Shown piece by piece: positions 14,445-21,650 of a DNA stretch of 24,056 nucleotides. Source of the DNA: MGR-bin208 sp043779285. GTDB taxonomy: Bacteria > Bacteroidota > Bacteroidia > Chitinophagales > Chitinophagaceae. How positions within the stretch are numbered: position 1 is the first letter of the stretch; every line of letters begins with the position of its first letter. The stretch spans positions 1 to 24,056 of the forward strand of contig JAYWEL010000137.1 of NCBI GenBank assembly GCA_043779285.1, in the 5' to 3' direction. The translations under genes and the position numbers were made by a program. The notes below the pieces were generated by a model that was not told the DNA's origin, made no database searches, and saw only the letters and a program-made list of their open reading frames with translations.

Positions 14445-15530
14445 ATGAGTCAGCATAAAAAACCTGTTATTGGTATCAGTTGTGGCGATTTAAATGGCAT
14501 TGGCATTGAAGTCATCATAAAAGCATTTTCTGATGGCAGGCTGTTGGATCATTGTACTCCGGTGATCTTTGCTTCCAATAAAGTGATCAATTTTTATAAG
14601 AAGACAATGCCGGAGGTTCATTTTAATTATCAAAGTACCATCGACCTGAAACGACTGAACCCCAAGATGGTGAATGTATATAGTTGTTGGGAAGAGGATG
14701 TAAATATTACACCCGGACAATTAACCGATGTTGGCGGAAAATATGCCATCAAATCATTGTTTGCAGCTGTTCATTCTTTAAAAGAAAATGAAATTGATGG
14801 TTTGGTAACAGCCCCAATTCATAAAAAAAATATTCAATCGGCCGATTTTAAATACACCGGTCATACGCCGTTTTTAAAAGAATATTTCAATGCACCCGAA
14901 GTAGTGATGATTTTATTTGCTTCAGATTTCAGAATGGCATTGGTAACAGAACATGTCCCTATCGCTGAAGTGGCTGCAAACATTACCAAACAAACGGTTT
15001 TAAATAAAATCATTACGTTGAACCAAAGCCTGATCAGGGATTTTGGCATTGCAAAACCAAAGATTGCTGTACTTGGATTGAATCCACATGCCGGAGACGA
15101 AGGGTTGATTGGTACTGAAGAAGAGAGCAGTATTAATCCTGCAATTAAAGAGGCAAAACAAAACAATATTATTGCATGGGGTCCTTATAGTGCAGATGCA
15201 TTTTTTGCCAACCATAATCACATGAAATTTGATGCTGTTTTGGCTATGTATCACGACCAGGGGTTGATTCCATTCAAATCTTTATCTATGGGGTCCGGTA
15301 CTAATTATTCTTCCGGATTACCACAAGTCAGAACATCTCCTGATCATGGAACGGCCTTTGATATTGCCGGAAAAAACATGGCTGACCCAAGTTCTTTTTT
15401 AAACGCGGTATTCGATTGTATTGATATCCGTCAGCGTAGAATTGATTTTGATGAGGACCGAAAAAATCCATTGCGCAAATTAACCGCAACTGTTTTAGCC
15501 AATGTGGAAGATGAAAAGATTGAAGAGTAA
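14445..15530 (+). CDS. pdxA: 4-hydroxythreonine-4-phosphate dehydrogenase PdxA
   Basis: PdxA oxidises 4-phosphohydroxy-L-threonine with NAD; the product decarboxylates and is condensed with deoxyxylulose phosphate by PdxJ in pyridoxal phosphate synthesis. The 361-residue protein shows GISCGDLNGIGIEVI (10-24), the substrate-binding YTGHTPFL (137-144) and the three metal-binding histidines H170 (VTEH), H215 (GLNPHAGD) and H270 (MYHDQG), equivalent to H166, H211 and H266 of E. coli. The C-terminal RTSPDHGTAFDIAGK (296-310) is also typical. A 214-nt gap to rsmA should hold both divergent promoters. Its stop is 7 nt from that of the convergent LolA-like gene. Confidence 0.96.
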   Translation: MSQHKKPVIGISCGDLNGIGIEVIIKAFSDGRLLDHCTPVIFASNKVINFYKKTMPEVHFNYQSTIDLKRLNPKMVNVYSCWEEDVNITPGQLTDVGGKYAIKSLFAAVHSLKENEIDGLVTAPIHKKNIQSADFKYTGHTPFLKEYFNAPEVVMILFASDFRMALVTEHVPIAEVAANITKQTVLNKIITLNQSLIRDFGIAKPKIAVLGLNPHAGDEGLIGTEEESSINPAIKEAKQNNIIAWGPYSADAFFANHNHMKFDAVLAMYHDQGLIPFKSLSMGSGTNYSSGLPQVRTSPDHGTAFDIAGKNMADPSSFLNAVFDCIDIRQRRIDFDEDRKNPLRKLTATVLANVEDEKIEE

Positions 15531-15537
15531 AACTGCT

Positions 15538-16248
15538 TTATTTTTCCTTGAAAATGGCATCACTTAACCCAGTATTTATTTTGTATGATGTGTAATTGAT
15601 TTCAATCTTTCCTTTCTTATTCTTCACCCGATCAGCTTCTTTCTTTTTTTCACCACTTTCATATTCAAAGGTTACGGCTTTCGGTAGTTTGTAATCTTTT
15701 GTGTCAAACGAAAAAATCACTTTATCAGGCAATCCATATTCTTTGTATTTTTCGTAATAAAGATCCATCTGAAAAGTTCCGCTTTCCCTGGTACTTACTT
15801 TCGATCTTTTGATGAGTAATTCTTTTTCATCAATGAATAAAGTCGTCAGCAATACTTCACTCTCTTCATCCAAAGGCAGTATTTTCAACACTTTCAGTAG
15901 TACATTATCGATAGTCAGTTCGCCAGCAGAAACAATGGTATTATTTTTATTTTCGAGTATCGAATTAAGATCCACATTGACTCCTCCTTTGGGAAGTATC
16001 GAAATTCCCCCTTCTTTTTTCACTTTAAACTGATCCGGTTTTTTATAAAATATTTTCACTTTCGATTGCGGCGTGTTAATAAAGTTCACATCAATTTTCA
16101 ATGTCCCCTCAGCTATATAATCCCTAATCTTTTCATTTTTTAATTTTATTTTTTGCAGCAGATCATTTTGTGCATTCATCTTCAATGAAATTGAAATAAA
16201 TGCCAGCACAGCAAACCATTTACCTATATGTTTTAAAATACTAATCAT
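15538..16248 (-). CDS. LolA-like periplasmic lipoprotein-carrier-fold protein
   Basis: The 236-residue protein starts with a signal peptide (hydrophobic core about 10-22, cleavage near NAQ at 25-27). After it come alternating beta-strands typical of the LolA/LolB-type half-barrel: DYIAEGTLKIDVNF, QSKVKIFYKKPDQFKVKKEGG, ELLIKRSKV and IEINYTSYKINTGLSDAIF at the C-terminus. In Bacteroidota such proteins are often annotated as outer-membrane lipoprotein-sorting proteins, but lipid binding is inferred from the fold only. Its ATG overlaps the stop of the ABC permease gene in an ATGA, so it belongs to the ABC transporter operon and could receive a lipid or lipoprotein from it. Confidence 0.75.
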   Translation of the reverse strand: MISILKHIGKWFAVLAFISISLKMNAQNDLLQKIKLKNEKIRDYIAEGTLKIDVNFINTPQSKVKIFYKKPDQFKVKKEGGISILPKGGVNVDLNSILENKNNTIVSAGELTIDNVLLKVLKILPLDEESEVLLTTLFIDEKELLIKRSKVSTRESGTFQMDLYYEKYKEYGLPDKVIFSFDTKDYKLPKAVTFEYESGEKKKEADRVKNKKGKIEINYTSYKINTGLSDAIFKEK

Positions 16249-17084
16249 GTCAAAATATCTTTTTTCCGGAAAACAAGGATGGCAGTTGATACAAATGCGG
16301 CAATATGCAATAGCAATATTGTTGCCGATTTAAAAATTTCGAAGTAGTCGACCGGGTTTTCGAAAAACCCTTTCCAGTTCAACATATGATTAGTGAACAG
16401 ATACGGTTTTGCTGCATTAAAAAACGGTATATCCATCGTTGTCAAAATTGTAGCTACTATGACTATACTCATAGTAGCGATAATTGGACCTACTGCATTT
16501 TCGGCAAAACACGAAAGAAGAAAAGCCAATGCTGCAACTGTTGACATGCCTATAAAAGCAAATCCAAAAGCAGCAAAATACCTCCACATCACATCTGTAT
16601 TGTCAAGAATAACGATCATCTCGCTTTTCATAACTATCAGATCGCCTTTACCAAAAACCGCCATGGAAACAATCAATGAAAGTATAGCCATAAAAACCAG
16701 TAGCATCAGTGTAAATACGATAGATGCCATAAATTTTATTAGTAACAGTTTGGTACGGCTGATAGGCTTGGTCATTAACAGACGCAATGTCCCCATATTC
16801 GCCTCACCGGCAATCACATCGCCGGCTACTAAAGCAATCAGCAATGGAACATGTATCAGTAATGTTTGAAGAATAATATAACAGATCAGGTAGCCATTTA
16901 ATATTGCCCCTTCTATTTCGAAACTATCTTTTAAAGGTTGCATAGCAAACTTCAGGTAAGATTCTCCATCTACATAAAAAGCTAATTGAATCAATATTAC
17001 TATTGAGGCAATGGCTGCAAAGGCAATATAAGTCCTTGGCTTCTTAAATATTTTAAAGAGTTCAATTTGTAAAATTTTCCACAT
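16245..17084 (-). CDS. ABC-2 type transporter permease
   Basis: The 279-residue protein has six predicted transmembrane helices, at about 18-36, 64-84, 118-142, 167-190, 197-213 and 252-271. It has the ABC-2 pattern: an N-terminal ELFKIFKKPRTYI amphipathic start and AGEANMGTLRLLMTKPISRTKLLLIK (91-116), the cytoplasmic coupling segment between the second and third helices. It would form the membrane part of an exporter with the ATPase encoded just upstream. The two genes overlap by 23 nt, and the downstream LolA-like gene overlaps by 4 nt. The substrate is unknown. Confidence 0.88.
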   Translation of the reverse strand: MWKILQIELFKIFKKPRTYIAFAAIASIVILIQLAFYVDGESYLKFAMQPLKDSFEIEGAILNGYLICYIILQTLLIHVPLLIALVAGDVIAGEANMGTLRLLMTKPISRTKLLLIKFMASIVFTLMLLVFMAILSLIVSMAVFGKGDLIVMKSEMIVILDNTDVMWRYFAAFGFAFIGMSTVAALAFLLSCFAENAVGPIIATMSIVIVATILTTMDIPFFNAAKPYLFTNHMLNWKGFFENPVDYFEIFKSATILLLHIAAFVSTAILVFRKKDILT

Positions 17085-17997
17085 GTTGTTTTCCTCCGGT
17101 AATTGAAATAAAATAATCCTCCAATGAATGCTTGGTCTTTATGGAATATACATCCTGCCCCATTTGTACCAGATCTCGGTTTAATGTAGGAACCTGATCT
17201 TTGTGCATTCTTAATAAAATAGAATTTTCATTTTTAACTACCACAAAAGCTTTCCAGTTTGATGATAATAGTTTTTCATGCGTCTCTTTCAAATCAACTG
17301 TTTCAATTTCAACCAATGTTTTAGACGGGTTCAGCAAGTCCCTCACTGCTCCTTCCGTTAATTTTTTACCCTTATCAATAATCAGCATATCATCTGCAAT
17401 GATTTCCATTTCGCTTAACAGGTGAGAAGAAATGATCAATGTTTTCCCCTCATCCCTACTCAGATGCAATAAAAGATTTCTCATATCTGCAATTCCTTGT
17501 GGATCTAAGCCATTTGTCGGTTCATCCAGGATTAATAATTTCGGATCATGCACCAACGCAACTGCAATTCCCAATCGTTGTTTCATTCCCTGCGAAAAAG
17601 TTTTTACTTTATCGTGTTGCCGGTCTGTAAGGCCAACCAATTCAAGTTTCTCATGCAAAGTGGAGACCGGTATTTTCACTCCGCTTAAAGCGGCATAAAT
17701 TTTTAGGTTTTCCAATGCCGTTAGATATTTATACATATCGGGCCTTTCTACAATGGCGCCAATTTGTCTCAAAATTTCGTTCCGGTGACTTTTTATATTT
17801 AAACCAAATAATTCTATTTCTCCTTCATCCGGTTTTACTAAAGTCAGCATCATTCTGATAGTAGTTGACTTTCCTGCACCATTTTGCCCCAGAAAACCAT
17901 AAATACTTCCTTCCTCAACAGTAAAGGAAAGATCATCAACAGCCTTTATTTTGCCGAAATTTTTAGAAAGATTACGTACTCTTACTAAGGGTTTCAT
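17062..17997 (-). CDS. ABC transporter ATP-binding protein
   Basis: The 311-residue ATPase has all nucleotide-binding motifs: Walker A GQNGAGKST (37-45), the Q-loop region near 79-86, signature TFSQGMKQR (133-141) in place of canonical LSGGQ, Walker B LLILDEP (154-160) and the H-loop H192 (ISSHLL). The SQGMKQR signature and a C-terminal extension of about 90 residues are typical of the ABC-2/CcmA-like group that partners small permeases. It is the first gene of a three-gene minus-strand operon with the permease and a LolA-like protein. The start at 17997 aligns with the family; no clear promoter was found. Confidence 0.94.
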   Translation of the reverse strand: MKPLVRVRNLSKNFGKIKAVDDLSFTVEEGSIYGFLGQNGAGKSTTIRMMLTLVKPDEGEIELFGLNIKSHRNEILRQIGAIVERPDMYKYLTALENLKIYAALSGVKIPVSTLHEKLELVGLTDRQHDKVKTFSQGMKQRLGIAVALVHDPKLLILDEPTNGLDPQGIADMRNLLLHLSRDEGKTLIISSHLLSEMEIIADDMLIIDKGKKLTEGAVRDLLNPSKTLVEIETVDLKETHEKLLSSNWKAFVVVKNENSILLRMHKDQVPTLNRDLVQMGQDVYSIKTKHSLEDYFISITGGKQHVENFTN

Positions 17998-18336
17998 CGC
18001 ATGAAAATTTTAATAATTGAGTTTAAATCCGCTTTTAGCTTTAAAAAAAAATCGTCAAAAATTATATATCTATAAGTGCTTTTAAAGTTTAGGTTTTAGT
18101 TTTAAATTTACTTACCAATCCTTTGAAAACAAAAAATCTTATGCCCGTACAAAAAAGCAATATTACATCCTGCTTTTCGTTTGAAAGTACGTTCTCTTTT
18201 ATTTTTTGAATTGAAAGGACTGTTTTACAGATTTACTTAAAAGTACACTTGTAAAAAGATCAAACTGTTTTTATCTTTTTTTGATAAAAATAATTTGAGC
18301 CGATATTTATGAAAACCGTATAATCCAAACCCTTAA
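17998..18336. other. Divergent intergenic region
   Basis: This 339-nt AT-rich region separates the ABC ATPase (-) from the T9SS protein (+). It holds a possible plus-strand promoter at 18249-18279. A 22-codon ATG frame at 18141 is too short to support. I see no terminator and no other gene. Confidence 0.5.
18249..18279 (+). promoter_or_regulatory. Possible promoter of the T9SS cargo gene
   Basis: TTG (18249-18251), 20 nt, then TATCTTTT (18272-18279) fits seven of eight positions of the -7 box TAnnTTTG with good spacing. It would give a leader of about 50 nt before the ATG at 18337. Confidence 0.3.
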
Positions 18337-19965
18337 ATGAAAAGATCTGCTTTTATATTAGCATTCTTTTTACTGACAATTTATCAGCTCAAGGCACAAG
18401 TGGTCCTGAACGAAATATATACTGATCCGGGAAGCGGGAAGCATGAATTCTTTGAACTGTACAATACCAGTTCAAGCGGAGGAGAAAATCTCGATTGCTA
18501 TACGATTGTTACCTATTACGAAGAAAGTCCGGGCAAGACCGGTTTTTATGTAATGGACCTCCCTAATATGTCCATTCCATCCAGAGGGTATTTTACAGGA
18601 GCTTCAGCAAATCCATTTAATGTGCAAGGGCAAAGTGGTATCACACCAAATTTTAACTGGAACGCAATGCCTGCAGGAGGTGCACTTTACAAAATGGAAA
18701 GAAGCGGAGCTACTTATACCTCTGTGGCTGTACCAGCCAACCTGAATGATTTCTTTTATAATAAAGGAGGTGGTGGTGCGAACTATTCCGTCATGGTCTA
18801 TAAAAACGGCGTTTTATTAAATGCTTTTTTTGGTGGTTCTTCTTCATCGGTGATTCCAGCTTTCCTTCTTGCCATGCCAAATCTGCCTGTTACCATGAAT
18901 GGGTCCTGTACGTCTTTTTCCGCAATCTTCAGTACAATTACCAACAAACAAGGAGAATATGTAAATCCAACTCCAGGTAATGATAATGGATATATTCGTA
19001 CGCTCGATGGCAAATGTGGCACATGGGTCAAAGGTGCATCTACTGTAAATCATACACCCGGAGCAACCAATGGTTCCGCTTTAAATACAGCAGGAGAATT
19101 AACCATTACAACATTTATTACCTGCTCTTCTACAATTGGAGGTGTATCTACTTTTAATTATATCATTTCCGGTGGAACAACAGAAAACTATCCTGCCATT
19201 ATTGAAGTTTACAGAGACCGTGGAATAATTGGATCACTGGATGCAGCAGATTCACTCTTAAATAGTCGTTCCATTATTAACGCTTCACAAGGAACACAAA
19301 GTGTTAACCTTCCAAAACAGGATGATAAAGTTATCCTTGTTGCCAAATCCCCGGCAGGCTGTATTGACGTCGTTTTAGCTTTTAATAATACTTGTCTCCC
19401 ACATTATTTGTTACCGGTAAACCTAAGCTCTTTTAAAGGCACTGTTCTTAATGACCGGGTTAGTATCTCGTGGATTTTAGCAAATAATGAAAATGCATCT
19501 TCATTAAAAATTGAAAGATCTTTTAATGGTAGAGATTATGTAATTGCAGAAGAAATTACCGTTTCAAAAATGCATGGCCATGTGGAATATGAATTTGTTG
19601 ACACGTTAAAAAACTCTGACAAAGCATACTACCGTTTGAAATTTATTGACAAAACAAATCAAACAGGATATTCTAATATAATCATCCTTTACTCAAAAAA
19701 AGAAACAACTAAAGTTGACATTAAAATGTTCAGCAATCCGGTTGTTGACAATTTAGTATTCAGTTACCCCTCTGCAATTAATCAAACAACCACGATGGAT
19801 GTTTATAATTTATCGGGGAATAAATTGATGACTAAGAAACTGAATACTATTGAAGGAATAAACCATGTAGGTACTTTGCTTCCATCTTCCATGAATAAAG
19901 GAACTTATCTTTTGATCCTTTCTAATAGTAAGGAAAGATTGTCAACTGTTTTTTTAAAAAATTAA
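18337..19965 (+). CDS. Secreted lamin-tail-domain protein with T9SS type A sorting domain
   Basis: The 542-residue protein has a signal peptide (MKRSAFILAF, cleavage after LKAQ near residue 21). A lamin-tail-like domain follows, opening with VVLNEIYTDPGSGKHEFFELYN and ending near residue 150-170. The middle is low in motifs, with conserved Cys and a segment resembling VYRDRGIIGSLDAADSLLNS. A LPVNLSSFKG...VSISWILANNENASSLKIERS module, common before T9SS tails, comes next. Residues about 463-542 (KMFSNPVVDN to FLKN) are the Por-type C-terminal sorting domain recognised by type IX secretion. I infer a surface or secreted protein; no catalytic site is visible. It converges on the wHTH gene with 10 nt between stops. 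Confidence 0.85.
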   Translation: MKRSAFILAFFLLTIYQLKAQVVLNEIYTDPGSGKHEFFELYNTSSSGGENLDCYTIVTYYEESPGKTGFYVMDLPNMSIPSRGYFTGASANPFNVQGQSGITPNFNWNAMPAGGALYKMERSGATYTSVAVPANLNDFFYNKGGGGANYSVMVYKNGVLLNAFFGGSSSSVIPAFLLAMPNLPVTMNGSCTSFSAIFSTITNKQGEYVNPTPGNDNGYIRTLDGKCGTWVKGASTVNHTPGATNGSALNTAGELTITTFITCSSTIGGVSTFNYIISGGTTENYPAIIEVYRDRGIIGSLDAADSLLNSRSIINASQGTQSVNLPKQDDKVILVAKSPAGCIDVVLAFNNTCLPHYLLPVNLSSFKGTVLNDRVSISWILANNENASSLKIERSFNGRDYVIAEEITVSKMHGHVEYEFVDTLKNSDKAYYRLKFIDKTNQTGYSNIIILYSKKETTKVDIKMFSNPVVDNLVFSYPSAINQTTTMDVYNLSGNKLMTKKLNTIEGINHVGTLLPSSMNKGTYLLILSNSKERLSTVFLKN

Positions 19966-19975
19966 GAACAGCCTT

Positions 19976-20266
19976 TTACTTATTGTTTCCCAAATACGAT
20001 TGCAGATTATTGACATATATCTCAAAAGCCTGGATGCCTACTTTAGTAATACGACAAATGGTTTGCGGATAATTATCCTTAAAATTTTTCTTTACATCAA
20101 TATATCCTGCGTCCTTCAATTTAGTAATTTGTACACTCAGATTACCGGCTGTGGAATTTGTTTTCTCTCGGATAAATGTAAACTCCGCCTCCTTCACACT
20201 GATAAGTAGTGACATGACAGCTAATCGAAGCTGCGAATGCAATATAGGATCTAGGTCTTTAAACAT
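19976..20266 (-). CDS. Winged-helix transcriptional regulator (HTH_34/MarR-like)
   Basis: The 96-residue protein is a single winged-helix domain. Helices span about 5-22 (DPILHSQLRLAVMSLL) and 27-36, with a recognition helix at about 39-54 (TAGNLSVQITKLKDAG). A beta-wing (GYIDVKKNFKDNYPQTICRIT) and a final helix follow. This is the one-domain family seen in many Bacteroidota, often beside a small membrane protein. It lacks a ligand domain, so signal sensing probably depends on a partner. Its start overlaps the stop of the membrane-protein gene by 8 nt. It is the last gene of a four-gene unit and may regulate it, which is inference. Confidence 0.85.
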   Translation of the reverse strand: MFKDLDPILHSQLRLAVMSLLISVKEAEFTFIREKTNSTAGNLSVQITKLKDAGYIDVKKNFKDNYPQTICRITKVGIQAFEIYVNNLQSYLGNNK

Positions 20267-20927
20267 GAGCGGCTAATGATTCTTTTTTTGCTTTTTGATA
20301 TTCTCTTTCCATTAAAATTCCGGGGATGAACCAAGCGAAAATGGCTGATATTGCTGTTAACAACAAATCAACTTTTACAAAAGTATATACAGTAATGACA
20401 CTGCATAGCCAACACAATAAACCACCCCATAACATAGGTTTGAACTTGCAGGCTGCGCCGGTTACAAACGTTGGCATACCATACAGAATCAGGAATAAAG
20501 CTGCAATGTATTCTGAAAAATGGAAAGCAGATGAGTGGCCGGTAAGTACTTTATACTCTCCGGCTACCGGTCCCCATTCATTAAATACATTATTGACAAC
20601 ATGTATCAATAAAAAAATAGTAATACCAAATCCCAACCATAAGTAATCCATATAAATATCATCGTATGACTTTACCTTTTTTTCTTTATTTTCTTTAATA
20701 GAAATAAAAATTTGCGGAATTATGGCCAACAGGGTAAGGAGATAAATATCAAATGGCAATCTATATCCAAAATGTATTTCGGATAATTTTACGAGAGCAC
20801 AAATAGCCACAACGGCTCCCCACATCATAGACCCAATGCCGGTGCTATGATACGAGTTCTTGGCCTTGTTGATCATTTGGGCAATCAACTCAAGACTTTC
20901 CTTTTCGGTTAATTTTTTATTTTCCAT
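20259..20927 (-). CDS. Six-helix membrane protein of unknown function
   Basis: The 222-residue protein has a charged N-terminus (MENKKLTEKESLELIAQMIN). It has six hydrophobic helices at about 31-48, 60-77, 94-112, 139-157, 164-182 and 187-205. The tail ILMEREYQKAKKES is basic. I see no known catalytic motif. It sits between the exported helical protein and the wHTH regulator, with an 8-nt overlap with the latter. Pairing of a small membrane protein with a one-domain wHTH suggests the membrane protein may control the regulator, but nothing in the sequence proves this. Confidence 0.75.
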   Translation of the reverse strand: MENKKLTEKESLELIAQMINKAKNSYHSTGIGSMMWGAVVAICALVKLSEIHFGYRLPFDIYLLTLLAIIPQIFISIKENKEKKVKSYDDIYMDYLWLGFGITIFLLIHVVNNVFNEWGPVAGEYKVLTGHSSAFHFSEYIAALFLILYGMPTFVTGAACKFKPMLWGGLLCWLCSVITVYTFVKVDLLLTAISAIFAWFIPGILMEREYQKAKKESLAAHV

Positions 20928-20965
20928 ATCCGTTTAATATTTTAAGATAATCTGATTCATTAAAA

Positions 20966-21622
20966 TTAAAAGGGCTGTGTTAAAAAATAATTTACCTGTG
21001 CCTTTCCCCAGGTTGGGTGAATAGTACTTTCCGGTTTAAATGTTTCATACTTACTTAACGATAATTCAAACAGTTTTTTTGCTTCCACTTTACTTCCACC
21101 AAATTGTTCGGGTGTAAAATATTTATCCTGTGCTTCTAATAAATAAACCCTTGGATTTTCCGGATTCATGGACTTTGCTTTAGCTAATGCAGTTGCTGCC
21201 AAAGGACCGTACTGCATAAACCGGTTCATCGGGTCTGCCATCATACGCAGGGATGCAATCATTTTTTTAACACAAAGTATTTCCGAATTTTCTTTAGTCA
21301 AACCGTTGGCTTTATCAATTAATTGTTCTGCTTTATCAGCAATCGGGTCTATTTTTGAAACATCCCCTCCATTGGCTCCATCTGCATAATTATAACCCGC
21401 AGAAACCTGTGTCAGTGCAGCGTAATAGAAAGGCAGCCATTGATTTTTTTCCGCATCAGCAATCCGTTCAAATGCATTGGACAAATCAATCAAACCTTCT
21501 GTAGATCGCATGGTATCAACAGCTGGAATTTTTTGCTCCATGGCTTTTACAAATTTTTCGCTTTGTGCAAAAGCAAAAATATTAATCAAAATACAGGTTG
21601 TTAGGAATACTATTTTTTTCAT
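20966..21622 (-). CDS. Exported helical (TPR-like) protein
   Basis: The 218-residue protein has a signal peptide (MKKIVFLTT..., cleavage after AFAQ at about 20). The rest is almost all alpha-helical, rich in Ala, Lys and Glu, with segments such as ADKAEQLIDKANGL and ALAKAKSMNPENPRVYLLEAQ that resemble tetratricopeptide helices, though no clean 34-residue repeat is visible. It is periplasmic or attached to the outer membrane by inference. It lies 28 nt downstream of the TonB-dependent receptor and 38 nt upstream of the membrane protein, all on one strand, so co-transcription is likely. Function unknown. Confidence 0.75.
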   Translation of the reverse strand: MKKIVFLTTCILINIFAFAQSEKFVKAMEQKIPAVDTMRSTEGLIDLSNAFERIADAEKNQWLPFYYAALTQVSAGYNYADGANGGDVSKIDPIADKAEQLIDKANGLTKENSEILCVKKMIASLRMMADPMNRFMQYGPLAATALAKAKSMNPENPRVYLLEAQDKYFTPEQFGGSKVEAKKLFELSLSKYETFKPESTIHPTWGKAQVNYFLTQPF

Positions 21623-21650
21623 TTTATTTAATTTTTAGTGTGTTTTTTAT

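Noticed and set aside
18141..18209. A 22-codon ATG frame in the ABC/T9SS gap
   Set aside because: Too short, with no start signal or recognisable pattern; expected by chance in AT-rich DNA.
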